In this document: positions 54,444 through 64,000 of the stretch, in pieces
Position numbering within the stretch: the first letter of the stretch is position 1
Layout: every line of letters starts with the position of its first letter
DNA from: DASWJZ01 sp963805325
Lineage (GTDB): Bacteria; Pseudomonadota; Alphaproteobacteria; Rhizobiales; Afifellaceae
Assembly (NCBI GenBank): GCA_963805325.1
Contig: CAWDTS010000020.1
Location: forward strand, 1-64,000
Length of the DNA stretch: 64,000 nucleotides
Direction of reading: 5' to 3'
Notes under the pieces: model-generated
Told to the model about the DNA's origin: nothing
The model's input: the letters and a program-made list of their open reading frames with translations, nothing else
The model's database searches: none
Position numbers and translations under genes: made by a program

Positions 54444-55652
54444 GTGATCTGGCTAAGACGCGGCCTGATGCTGCTCTTCGTGGCGATCGTCGTCGCCGGA
54501 GCGGTCTATGCGCTGATGCCGAAGCCGGTGGCTGCCGATCTTGCGACCGTCGATCGCGGTGCGATCGAGGTGACGATCGACGAGGAGGGCGTCGCGCGCA
54601 TTCGCGACGTCTACAAGGTCTCCGCGACGGTCGGCGGCAATCTCGATCGCTTTCCGCTGGAAGTGGGCGACCCGGTGAAGCGCGGCGTGACCGTCATCGC
54701 AGAGATTCGGCCAAGCGCGCCGGCCTTCCTCGACGAGCGCTCACGCCGTGAGCTCGAAGCCGCGGTCGGTGCGGCGACCGCCTCGGTGCGGCTTGCCGAG
54801 GCGGAACTCAGCCGCGCGCAGTCGGACCTGCGCATGCGCGATTCCGATCTCGACCGCTCGGAGAAGCTGCGTGAGAGTGGCACCATCTCCGCCAAGGCCA
54901 TGGACGAGGCGCAGACAGCAGCGGATTCGGCGCGTGCCGCCGTGCGTCAGGCGGAGGCGAATCTGGAGCTTCGCCGCAGCGAGTTTGGGAGCGCGGAGGC
55001 CCGCCTCATCCAGCCGAGTGGCGAGGAGGGGTCGGCGGCCGGCACCTGCTGCGTGCAGATCCGCGCGCCGATCGACGGCGTGGTGCTGATGGTTCATGCG
55101 GAGAGCGCGCAGGTCGTCCCCGCCGGGGCGCTGATTGCGGAGGTCGGCGATCCCTCCGACATGGAAGTCGCGGTCGATCTTCTTTCGGCTGACGCCGTGC
55201 GTGTGCGGCCGGGCGACTCCGCCTACATTGAAGGCTGGGGCGGCAGCAGGGCGCTCTCCGCGAAGGTGCGCCGGGTGGAGCCATCAGCGTTTACCAAGGT
55301 TTCGGCGCTGGGGATCGAGGAACAGCGCGTGAATGTGCTTTTGGACCTGCTCGATCCGCGTTCGGCATGGAAGTCGCTCGGGCACGAATTCCGCGTGCTC
55401 GTCCGCATCGTCGTCTGGCGTGGAACCGATGTCGTCCGCGTGCCGCTGGCGGCGCTTTACCGCCGCGGTGAGGATTGGACCGTCTTCAAGGTCGTGGAGG
55501 GAAGGGCGGTCGCGACCCCCGTCACAATCGACCATCGCAATACCCACTTCGCCGAAGTTCTCGATGGCCTTCAGCCGGGGGATGTCGTCATTCTCCATCC
55601 GAGCGACCAGATCGTGAATGGCGTCAAGGTGGAGGCGCGCGAGGTCTTGTGA
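54444..55652 (+). CDS. HlyD/DevB-type periplasmic adaptor of ABC exporter
   Basis: A 402-residue membrane fusion protein. An N-terminal anchor (LMLLFVAIVVAGAVYALMP) is followed by a lipoyl half motif, a long coiled-coil hairpin (about residues 95-185, rich in Ala, Glu and Arg), the second lipoyl half (CVQIRAPIDGVVLMVHAESAQVVPAG), and a beta-barrel. The GTG at 54444 begins three bases after the permease stop. The ATPase-permease-adaptor set resembles DevBCA glycolipid exporters and MacAB; the cargo is unknown. Confidence 0.9.
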   Translation: MIWLRRGLMLLFVAIVVAGAVYALMPKPVAADLATVDRGAIEVTIDEEGVARIRDVYKVSATVGGNLDRFPLEVGDPVKRGVTVIAEIRPSAPAFLDERSRRELEAAVGAATASVRLAEAELSRAQSDLRMRDSDLDRSEKLRESGTISAKAMDEAQTAADSARAAVRQAEANLELRRSEFGSAEARLIQPSGEEGSAAGTCCVQIRAPIDGVVLMVHAESAQVVPAGALIAEVGDPSDMEVAVDLLSADAVRVRPGDSAYIEGWGGSRALSAKVRRVEPSAFTKVSALGIEEQRVNVLLDLLDPRSAWKSLGHEFRVLVRIVVWRGTDVVRVPLAALYRRGEDWTVFKVVEGRAVATPVTIDHRNTHFAEVLDGLQPGDVVILHPSDQIVNGVKVEAREVL

Positions 55653-55657
55653 CGGGG

Positions 55658-57705
<2,048 letters not shown>

Positions 57706-57961
57706 AGGAAGCTTCCTACAGATTTCGACGACACGGCCCTCCGGAGCCGATCAGGCTACCACCGGTGCCGGGTTTATCGGCGAGGCTAGGCCCCTGCGCT
57801 CGACCATCAGTTGCGGCGCGGACCGCGGCATTCTGCGGGGGGCGGGGAATATTTTTCTCTTTGACCGACCTCGCGCAGATGCGAAAGATGTCGTCGTCGT
57901 TTGCCCGTCCGGTCCCCGAGAGGTAAGCCGCCCGGATCGGGCAGAACTCATCGGGGCATCC

Positions 57962-58828
57962 ATGTCTGTTCGCGAAGCCTTTGCCGCCAACTTGTCGCGC
58001 CTGTGCGAGGGAGAGCGGAGCATTGCGTCCGTCTGCAGGTCGACTCAGATCAACCGGCAGCAGTTCAACCGGTACCTGTCGGGAGGCTCGATCCCGAGCG
58101 CGCGCAATCTGGAAAAAATTTGCCGTCACTTCGGTATCGACGAGCCTGAGCTTTTTAGAAAGCCGTCTGAGGAAGCGCGCGCGCGTTCCGACAATGACGG
58201 GGAGCCGTGGTCGCATACCGACCTGCGATCAACGCTGAAGAGGCTTTACAGGGAGACACCCTCATCCGTTCAGCCGGGCCTCTACTTCGCGCATTTTGCC
58301 TATCCGCCCGATCCGGGGAGCGTCGTCCGCTCGACGGTCATCGTGCGGCGTGAGGGGAATTTGACGACCTTTCGCCGGCTGACCGGCTTCGCCGAGCCCT
58401 CGGGCTCATGGTGGTCGCATTTCCACGGTGATCATCAAGGTATCGTGCTCGAACGCCGGGGCTGGCTTTACTTCGACGGGCTGAACAACGTCGCCAGCCA
58501 GGAGCCGACCCTAATGGTGCTTCGGTGGGTACCGGACGCCGAGCCGATGCTCGGCGGCTTCGCCACGATCCTGACGCCCGACGGCCCAACGGTGACGGCC
58601 GTCGTGCTGAACTCCTGCGGTCCGCGCGCGACACTGCGGACGGTGCTTAGATCGTCGCACGTCTACTCGGTCGACGACGCGCGAATCGATCCGATCATTC
58701 TCGACGCGCTCGACGAGCAGTGCGAACGCCTCATCGCGACGGTTCGCCGACTCGATCTCACCGTGACGCCCGAACTCAACCCGAAGCGCGTGCTCGGCGA
58801 GAGAAGCGTGCTCAATGGTAGACGTTGA
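57962..58828 (+). CDS. XRE-type helix-turn-helix regulator with unknown C-terminal domain
   Basis: A 288-residue protein. Residues about 5-62 are a Cro/CI-like HTH (LCEGERSIASVCRSTQINRQQFNRYLSGGSIPSARNLEKICRHFGI). A C-terminal region of about 220 residues begins after a short acidic linker and contains PGLYFAHFAYPPDPG, WWSHFHGDHQGIVLERRGWLYFDGLNN and VLNSCGPRATLRTVLRSSHVYSV. It looks like a single sensor-type domain I cannot name. The gene precedes the small-peptide/SagB pair on the same strand by about 450 bases and is their likely local regulator. Confidence 0.8.
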   Translation: MSVREAFAANLSRLCEGERSIASVCRSTQINRQQFNRYLSGGSIPSARNLEKICRHFGIDEPELFRKPSEEARARSDNDGEPWSHTDLRSTLKRLYRETPSSVQPGLYFAHFAYPPDPGSVVRSTVIVRREGNLTTFRRLTGFAEPSGSWWSHFHGDHQGIVLERRGWLYFDGLNNVASQEPTLMVLRWVPDAEPMLGGFATILTPDGPTVTAVVLNSCGPRATLRTVLRSSHVYSVDDARIDPIILDALDEQCERLIATVRRLDLTVTPELNPKRVLGERSVLNGRR

Positions 58829-59033
58829 CGGCTAGCTTCGACGCTTCGTCCTCGGCCACGGCCAATAGGTAGTCGAGCAAGCCCAGTTCTCTCGTCCCGG
58901 GCCCCTTCGTCAGTTCCCGCATTCCGCTGACCATGTCTGCAATATAGGCCGCGATGTCGGCAGTGCTGAGAACCGTGTCCGCGGCTTCCTTGCTCGGCTT
59001 AGTCGGCAGGTCGTCGGGCTGATCGCGGGTCAT
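58812..59033 (-). CDS. small protein of unknown function, convergent with the XRE regulator
   Basis: A 73-residue acidic protein. ATG at 59033 has GGAG six bases upstream, better than an upstream in-frame start. DTVLSTADIAAYIADMVSGMRELTK and TRELGLLDYLLAVAEDEASKLAV suggest two amphipathic helices. Its last 17 bases overlap the 3' end of the XRE regulator. It is divergent from the 26-residue peptide. I recognise no family; the helical composition resembles small regulators or anti-sigma-type partners, but that is only an impression. Confidence 0.6.
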   Translation of the reverse strand: MTRDQPDDLPTKPSKEAADTVLSTADIAAYIADMVSGMRELTKGPGTRELGLLDYLLAVAEDEASKLAVNVYH

Positions 59034-59281
59034 TCTACGCTCCACTCCTGAGCCTTGCGCATCGGAGCGTGACACTACCGGGCGACCGGAAAACGTTCCA
59101 AGACCACTACCGTACCTAAAGGCGCGAAGGTTCGCGAAAGCCGCGAAAGAGAGTGCTGCATCTGTACGCTTCCCGCGCGCCGTTCGCGGGCTCCGTTACT
59201 TGCCGGCGGCGGGCGACCGACGTTCCCTCACACGCGGGACAGCGAGTCCCGTCAACGTGTCAAACAGAGAGGGGATTTCAG

Positions 59282-59362
59282 ATGAAGCTCAATCTTTCCG
59301 TCAAGCCCGCGACGTCGCAGCGCACGTTCGTTACCCCGGGCATGTTCTTCAACAAGGTCTGA
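59282..59362 (+). CDS. 26-residue peptide, candidate SagB-associated RiPP precursor
   Basis: A complete short gene: ATG at 59282 with AGAGGGG upstream, TGA at 59360. The peptide begins MKLNLSVKPATSQ and ends TPGMFFNKV. It is Cys-free, basic, and contains three Thr and two Ser. It directly precedes a SagB-type dehydrogenase and is separated from it by a strong hairpin. Position, clear ribosome site and size fit a ribosomal peptide substrate. I know no named family for it, and a translational leader peptide is the main alternative. Confidence 0.6.
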   Translation: MKLNLSVKPATSQRTFVTPGMFFNKV

Positions 59363-59372
59363 AGAACCGATT

Positions 59373-59410
59373 ACCGCCGCCGCCCGCGTCGAAGCGTGGT
59401 CGGCGGCGGT
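59373..59410 (+). promoter_or_regulatory. strong hairpin between the 26-residue peptide and sagB
   Basis: ACCGCCGCCG (59373-59382) pairs perfectly with CGGCGGCGGT (59401-59410), and the 18-base loop can form a few inner pairs. No U-run follows, so it is not a classical terminator. A hairpin directly after a peptide gene often protects the upstream message or lowers read-through, giving more peptide than enzyme. Confidence 0.6.
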
Positions 59411-59443
59411 TCCGATAGCAAGAAGGCTCAGGAGATCACAGCA

Positions 59444-60556
59444 ATGCGCATGCGAGCGGCACGGACGTTGGTGTTTTCGAGACGGGAGGCGGGCCTTCTT
59501 GCCTTCAATTTTCTTTCGGGATCCGAATTCTCGTGCAGCCCCGATCTCCTTGCCTTGCTGGAGATGATGGACGACTGGTCGGAATTCGACGACATCGCCG
59601 CGTCTCTGCCCGCCATGTCGCGTGAAGAGCTCCGTTCAAACATTCAAGCGCTTGTCTCGGTCAACGCGGTGACGGAGGAGAACTCGGATTTCGCGCAGGC
59701 CGAGGACACGTTCGAGGCGAGCTGGAGCTGGGGCCTGCCCTCGGCGCTGTTTCATTTCAGCGTTCAGGACAAGGACTATCTCACGCTCGAGCAGTCGGAG
59801 GACCTGCAGCGCGCGAAACTGGAACAATGCCGCCAGCCGCCGCTGCACGTGACCAACACGCGCCTGTGCGGCACGGCGCTGCCGCTGCCACCGGCGCTCG
59901 ACCACAACGAGCTCCTGCAACTGATGGCGCGGCGGCGAACGAACCGATCTCCAACGCCGCAACCGGTCTCGCTCAAGCAGCTTTCAGACTGCCTCTTCGC
60001 GGGCATGGGAATCACCGGCGAAACGGTGAACTGCGCCGGGACGCTGCCGCTCTCGATGACGCCGTCGGGCGGCGCGCGCAATCCTTATGAGGCGTACGTC
60101 TATGCGCGCTCGGTGGAGGGCCTCGACCCCGGCTTCTATCATTACTCCGCGTTCGAACACTCGCTCGGAAGGCTTCCGACCAACGTGTTGCCCAAGCCTT
60201 CCGAACTGATCGGCGGTCAGGACTGGGCCGACGACATGCCCTGCCTCATCGTCCTCTGCGCCTTCTTTGAGCGCTCGATGTGGAAGTACAACGACGCCAA
60301 CGCCTATCGCGTGGTGCTGATCGAAGCCGGCCATATCGGGCAGAATCTGATGCTGGCGGCGACTCATCACGGGCTGACGGCCTGCCCCACGGCAGCGCTC
60401 AGCCATGCGGAGATTCGCAATTGGCTGGCGCTTGGGGACGAGTTCACGCGCGCGCCGGTCTATGCGCTGACGCTCTCACACGGCGCCGATTCGTCCGACT
60501 CTGCCGTCAAGCCGCTCGATGTGGCGGGGGGCCGGCCGATTTCCGCCGCTCTCTAG
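59444..60556 (+). CDS. SagB-type (nitroreductase-like) FMN dehydrogenase
   Basis: A 370-residue flavoprotein. The first 110 residues form a small helical region. From about residue 160 it follows the SagB/nitroreductase plan: LLQLMARRRTNRSPTPQPVSLKQLSDCLFAGMGI, TPSGGARNPYEAYVYARSVEGLDPGFYHYSAFEHSL, NDANAYRVVLIEAGHIGQNLMLAATHHGLTACPTAALSHAEI. SagB enzymes oxidise azolines to azoles in TOMM peptides, though many SagB-like proteins act on other substrates. The ATG at 59444 was chosen for its AGGAG nine bases upstream. The peptide gene lies just before it. Confidence 0.88.
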   Translation: MRMRAARTLVFSRREAGLLAFNFLSGSEFSCSPDLLALLEMMDDWSEFDDIAASLPAMSREELRSNIQALVSVNAVTEENSDFAQAEDTFEASWSWGLPSALFHFSVQDKDYLTLEQSEDLQRAKLEQCRQPPLHVTNTRLCGTALPLPPALDHNELLQLMARRRTNRSPTPQPVSLKQLSDCLFAGMGITGETVNCAGTLPLSMTPSGGARNPYEAYVYARSVEGLDPGFYHYSAFEHSLGRLPTNVLPKPSELIGGQDWADDMPCLIVLCAFFERSMWKYNDANAYRVVLIEAGHIGQNLMLAATHHGLTACPTAALSHAEIRNWLALGDEFTRAPVYALTLSHGADSSDSAVKPLDVAGGRPISAAL

Positions 60557-60577
60557 ATCACTAACGAATCACTAACG
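60557..60577. repeat. 11-bp-spaced direct repeat downstream of sagB
   Basis: ATCACTAACG occurs at 60557-60566 and again at 60568-60577, exactly one helical turn apart. Such spacing is typical of direct-repeat operators, and the site lies about 185 bases before the PatZ-like gene. It also begins immediately after the sagB stop codon, so it could be chance. Confidence 0.4.
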
Positions 60578-60634
60578 CGCGCCGCAGTCTGCCCGCGGGC
60601 GCGCGGCCTGACTGGCGCCCCGCGGCCAATAGCC

Positions 60635-60658
60635 ACCGCGCAGCCGCGGTTGCGCGGT
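60635..60658 (+). terminator. possible terminator hairpin after sagB
   Basis: ACCGCGCA (60635-60642) and TGCGCGGT (60651-60658) form a perfect 8-bp stem with a GC-rich eight-base loop, followed a few bases later by ATTTTCTC. The T-run is short and displaced, so efficiency is uncertain. Confidence 0.35.
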
Positions 60659-60761
60659 CCGTCATGATTTTCTCGCCCTTGCGCGCTATCAAGGATCGAC
60701 TAACCGGGGCTGTGCCATCATCCGATGGCAGAAGCTCCCGTGGCCCCTCCCAGCCGCAAGC

Positions 60762-63437
60762 ATGACGACACGTAATTTCGACGCACTCTTCGAGCCCAAG
60801 GCGATCGCGCTCCTTGGCGCCAGCAACCACCCGAACACAGTCGGTGCGGTGCTCGCCCGGAATTTGTTTGAAGCCGGCTTCCACGGTCCCGTGATGACCG
60901 TCAATCCGCACGAGGAGGCGATCCGCTCGTCGGTCAATTACCACTCGGTCGCGGAACTCCCGATGGTGCCGGACCTGGCAGTCATCGCGACGCCGCCGCA
61001 GACCGTGCCCGGTCTCGTTGCCGAACTCGGGCAGCGCGGCTGCCGCGCGGCGGTCGTCGTCACCGCCGGCTTCGGCGAAGGGGAGCGGGCCGACGGCGAG
61101 GCGCTGAAGCAGGCGATGCTTGAAGCTGCGAAGCCGCATCTCCTCAGGATCATCGGCCCGAACTGCCTCGGCTTCATCTCGCCTGCCGCTGGCATCAACG
61201 CGAGCTTTGCGCATCTCACGCCGAAGGCCGGCGATCTTGCTTTCGTGACGCAGTCGGGCGCACTCGCGACCGCCGTTCTCGACTGGGCAACGGCACGCGG
61301 CATCGGCTTCTCGCACGTCGCCTCGCTCGGCGCGATGAGCGACATCGACTTCGGCGACATGCTCGATCATCTGGCTGCAGACCGCCACACGCGCGCCATC
61401 CTGCTCTACGTTGAAAGCGTCACCGATGCGCGCAAGTTCATGTCCGCCGGCCGGCTCGCCGCGCGCACCAAGCCGGTGGTGGTGATCAAGGCCGGGCGAA
61501 GCAGCGCCGGCGCGCGGGCGGCGCGCTCGCATACGGGCGCGCTCGCCGGCTCCGATGCCGTCTACGACGCAGCGTTCCGGCGCGCCGGGATGTTGCGCGT
61601 CTATGAGCTGCGCGAGCTTTTCGAGGCGGTGGTGACCCTTGCCGCGGGCGTGCGTCCGGCCGGCGATCGGCTTGCGATCCTGACCAACGGCGGCGGGGCA
61701 GGGGTGCTCGCCACCGACGCGCTCGCCGACTTCGGTGGCACGCTCGCCGAACTCTCGCAGGCGACGATCGAGAAGCTCGACGGCGCGCTGCCGAAAACCT
61801 GGTCGCGGGGCAATCCGGTCGATGTCCTCGGCGATGCCAAGGGCGACCGCTACCAGGTCGCGCTCGAAGCGATTCTCGCCGACCGCGGCGTCGACGCCGT
61901 TCTTGTCATGAACTGCCCGACGGCGGTCGCGGACAGCGCCGACGCAGCGCGCGCCGTGCTCAGCGTTGCCGAGAAGGCGCCGCGCGCCACGATCGTGAGC
62001 TGCTGGCTGGGCGAGGGGGCGGCGGAAGAGTCGCGGCGGCTTTTCGCGGCGCGTCGTCTGCCGAGCTACGAGACTCCGAACGAGGCGATCCGGGCGCTGA
62101 TGCATCTCGTCAACTACAAGCGCAACCAGGATCTCCTCATGGAGACGCCGCCGGCGATCCCCGCGCTTCGCCGCGCGGACGGGGCATCGGCGCGCGCGCT
62201 GATCGCGAAGGTGATCGCGGAGAAGCGCACGCTCCTGACGGAGCCGGAGGCGAAGACGCTGCTTTCAAGCTTCGACATCCCCGTCGTCGAGACATTCACG
62301 GCGCACGATCCGGCGGAAGCCGCGGCCTTTGCGCGGAAGATCGGCGGGCCAGTCGCGGTGAAGATCCTATCCCCCGACATCACGCACAAATCCGATATCG
62401 GCGGCGTGCGCTTGAACCTTCGTTCGCCGGAGGTCGTGGAGCTTGCTGCGCGCGACATCCTTGCGACGGTCAGCGAACGTGCCCCGAAAGCGCGCATCAC
62501 CGGTCTCACGGTGCAGGCGATGGTAAACCGGCCGAATAGCCAGGAGCTGATCGTCGGCATCGGCGAGGACGCTGCGTTTGGGCCGATCCTGCTCGTCGGT
62601 CACGGAGGCACGGCGGTCGAGATCATCAACGACAAGGCCATCGGCCTGCCGCCGCTCAACCTGGTGCTGGCGCGCGAGATGATCGCGCGCACGCGCGTAT
62701 CGAAGATGCTTGCCGGATATCGCGACCGCCCACCGGTCGACGTCGACGCCGTGGCGCGGACCCTGGTGCGGCTTTCGGAGCTTCTGATCGACCTCCCGGA
62801 GGTAGCGGAGCTCGACATCAACCCACTGCTTGCCGGGCCGGACGGGGTGATCGCGCTCGACGCAAGAGTTGCCGTCAGACCGCCGGGGTCCGAGCGCCGC
62901 CGACCGGCGATCGAACCATACCCCTCGGAGCTTGAGCATCAGATCGAGATCAACGACGGATTACGGCTCGAAGTCAGACCGATCCGCCCGGAGGATGAGG
63001 TGCGGCTCGTCGAGATGGTGGCGCGCTCGTCGCAAGCGGACATCCGGCTGCGCTTTCTCGGGCCGCTCCGCGAAGTGCCGCACCTTCTCGCGGCGCGGCT
63101 TTCGCAGATCGACTACGACCGCGAGATGGCACTGATCGCGATCGACGACCGGGAGGGGCCGAGCCGGGGCGAGATTCTCGGCGTGTCGCGTTTCATCGCC
63201 GATCCCGACAACGAACGCGCGGAGTTCGCCGTGATGGTGCGCTCCGATCTGAAGGGGCGAGGGCTCGGCTTCCAGCTCATGCGCGACATCCTGGCCTGCG
63301 CGAGGCGGCGCGGTATCAAGACGATCTACGGCGACGTCCTGAGCGAAAACACGACCATGCTTCTGATGGCCGAAGAACTCGGCTTCCGGCGCGAGGGCAC
63401 GGAAGGCGGGGTCGTCCGGATCTCCATCGATCTTTGA
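60762..63437 (+). CDS. PatZ/Pat-like protein: acyl-CoA synthetase (ADP-forming) domains plus GNAT acetyltransferase
   Basis: An 891-residue protein with the order CoA-binding (about 5-100: FEPKAIALLGASNHPNTVGAVLARNL), succinyl-CoA-ligase-like (IIGPNCLGFISP, FVTQSGALATAVLDWA, ARSHTGALAGSDAVYD), ATP-grasp (about 475-700: LLTEPEAKTLLSSFDIP, VAVKILSPDITHKSDIGGV) and a C-terminal GNAT domain (about 730-885: SRFIADPDNERAEFAVMVRSDLKGRGLGFQLM). This matches protein lysine acetyltransferases of the PatZ/Pka type, which acetylate acetyl-CoA synthetase and other enzymes. ATG at 60762 gives family length. Confidence 0.9.
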   Translation: MTTRNFDALFEPKAIALLGASNHPNTVGAVLARNLFEAGFHGPVMTVNPHEEAIRSSVNYHSVAELPMVPDLAVIATPPQTVPGLVAELGQRGCRAAVVVTAGFGEGERADGEALKQAMLEAAKPHLLRIIGPNCLGFISPAAGINASFAHLTPKAGDLAFVTQSGALATAVLDWATARGIGFSHVASLGAMSDIDFGDMLDHLAADRHTRAILLYVESVTDARKFMSAGRLAARTKPVVVIKAGRSSAGARAARSHTGALAGSDAVYDAAFRRAGMLRVYELRELFEAVVTLAAGVRPAGDRLAILTNGGGAGVLATDALADFGGTLAELSQATIEKLDGALPKTWSRGNPVDVLGDAKGDRYQVALEAILADRGVDAVLVMNCPTAVADSADAARAVLSVAEKAPRATIVSCWLGEGAAEESRRLFAARRLPSYETPNEAIRALMHLVNYKRNQDLLMETPPAIPALRRADGASARALIAKVIAEKRTLLTEPEAKTLLSSFDIPVVETFTAHDPAEAAAFARKIGGPVAVKILSPDITHKSDIGGVRLNLRSPEVVELAARDILATVSERAPKARITGLTVQAMVNRPNSQELIVGIGEDAAFGPILLVGHGGTAVEIINDKAIGLPPLNLVLAREMIARTRVSKMLAGYRDRPPVDVDAVARTLVRLSELLIDLPEVAELDINPLLAGPDGVIALDARVAVRPPGSERRRPAIEPYPSELEHQIEINDGLRLEVRPIRPEDEVRLVEMVARSSQADIRLRFLGPLREVPHLLAARLSQIDYDREMALIAIDDREGPSRGEILGVSRFIADPDNERAEFAVMVRSDLKGRGLGFQLMRDILACARRRGIKTIYGDVLSENTTMLLMAEELGFRREGTEGGVVRISIDL

Positions 63438-63479
63438 AATCCGGGATGTGCCCGAGACGTTCTCGACGGCGGCAGAGGC

Positions 63480-64000
63480 TCAGACAGCCAGATATTCGTG
63501 GCGGAGATCGGTGTTCTCCAGCACCTCTTGCGCGGGCCCCTGATAGGCAACCGTCCCCATGTCGAGAATGACGGCGCGGTCGGCGAGTTGCAGCGCGGCG
63601 ATGGCGTTCTGCTCGACGATGATCGTGGTAATGCCGAGCGCCTTGATCTCCGCGACGATCTTCTCGATCTCGCGCACGATCACCGGAGCAAGCCCCTCAT
63701 AAGGCTCGTCGAGGAGCAGCAATTTCAGGTCACGGGCGAGCGCGCGGGCGACCGCCAGCATCTGCTGCTCGCCGCCGGAGAGTGTCGTCGCCTCCTGCTT
63801 GCGGCGCTCGGCGAGGCGCGGGAAATGCTCGTAGATTCGCTCCAGCGACCAGCCGATCGGCGGCGCGACCTGGGAGAGAAAGAGGTTTTCCTCCACGCTC
63901 AGCCCGCCGATGATGCGGCGGTCCTCGGGGACGAGCTGGATTCCCTGCCGCGCCGCCTGATGGGCGCGCAGCGGATGGACCGGTTTGCCGGCGAGGAAAA
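63480..64000 (-). CDS. livF: branched-chain amino acid-type ABC ATPase LivF (5' end outside window)
   Basis: The C-terminal 173 residues of an ABC ATPase, open to the window edge. RQGIQLVPEDRRIIGGLSVEENLFLS is the LivF/LivG-type Q-loop region; the signature TTLSGGEQQMLAVARALA, Walker B LLLLDEPYEGLAP and switch TTIIVEQNAIAALQLADRAVIL follow. Only the Walker A part is missing. It converges on the PatZ-like gene with 42 bases between. LivF proteins energise uptake of branched-chain amino acids, amides or urea; the actual substrate cannot be told from this fragment. Confidence 0.9.
   Translation of the reverse strand, partial: FLAGKPVHPLRAHQAARQGIQLVPEDRRIIGGLSVEENLFLSQVAPPIGWSLERIYEHFPRLAERRKQEATTLSGGEQQMLAVARALARDLKLLLLDEPYEGLAPVIVREIEKIVAEIKALGITTIIVEQNAIAALQLADRAVILDMGTVAYQGPAQEVLENTDLRHEYLAV

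Noticed and set aside
59076..59281. GGAAAACGTTCC partial palindrome and TTCGCGAAAG/GCCGCGAAAG repeats upstream of the 26-residue peptide
   Set aside because: Arms are too short and imperfect to call an operator or promoter without comparison to related loci.

Overview
The window is a GC-rich chromosomal segment that is almost entirely coding. It most likely comes from an alphaproteobacterium of the Hyphomicrobiales/Rhizobiales type. The evidence is a complete ccoNOQP-ccoGHIS (fixNOQP-fixGHIS) region with FixK/FNR-like boxes, a HutF/HutG-type histidine pathway, an alphaproteobacterial-style citrate synthase, an Mla-like MCE transporter, a Rhizobiales-style palindromic intergenic repeat, and heavy use of GTG/TTG starts and ATGA overlaps. 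I see no rRNA, tRNA, CRISPR array, transposase or integrase.

Layout. 0-9.9 kb is central metabolism: RidA (partial), class II aldolase, MFS exporter, UDP-GlcNAc-type dehydrogenase, KorAB 2-oxoacid:ferredoxin oxidoreductase, GltA and a PcaF-like thiolase. 9.9-16.8 kb is an accessory island. It holds a TfuA-like protein and a YcaO protein behind a 177-residue protein made of a 39-residue leader and six 23-residue repeats identical in amino acids. A BTAD/SARP-TPR regulator, a divergent cytosolic subtilase and a 100-residue unknown follow. I read this as a candidate multi-core RiPP (probably thioamide) biosynthetic locus, and it is the main finding. 17-23.7 kb is hutI-hutH-hutG-hutU-hutF. 23.7-29.9 kb has a GH42 beta-galactosidase, a FAD oxidoreductase and an MCE lipid transporter. 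30-40.2 kb is the cbb3 oxidase region with hemN. 40.3-46.1 kb is an SQR-DUF2892-RND unit whose promoter carries both an FNR-like box and an ATTC-N8-GAAT operator. 46.3-57.7 kb has ppsA, small stress/signalling proteins, pfkB, a MacB/DevC-type exporter and nadE. 57.9-60.6 kb is a second RiPP-like locus: an XRE regulator, a 73-residue protein, a 26-residue peptide and a SagB-type dehydrogenase. 60.8-64 kb has a PatZ-like acetyltransferase and a partial LivF-type ATPase.

Regulation. Three FNR/FixK-like palindromes (at ccoN, ccoG and the SQR gene) suggest that micro-oxic respiration, haem synthesis and sulfide oxidation respond together to low oxygen, with sulfide control added at the SQR promoter.

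Sequence quality. At least eight genes that look functional are broken by single-base frameshifts: hutH, the GH42 gene, the FAD oxidoreductase, hemN, the CBS-BON gene, the ABC permease, nadE (twice) and probably the subtilase 3' end. Several breaks fall in short G or C runs, and nadE is normally essential, so base-calling or assembly error is more likely than mass gene decay.
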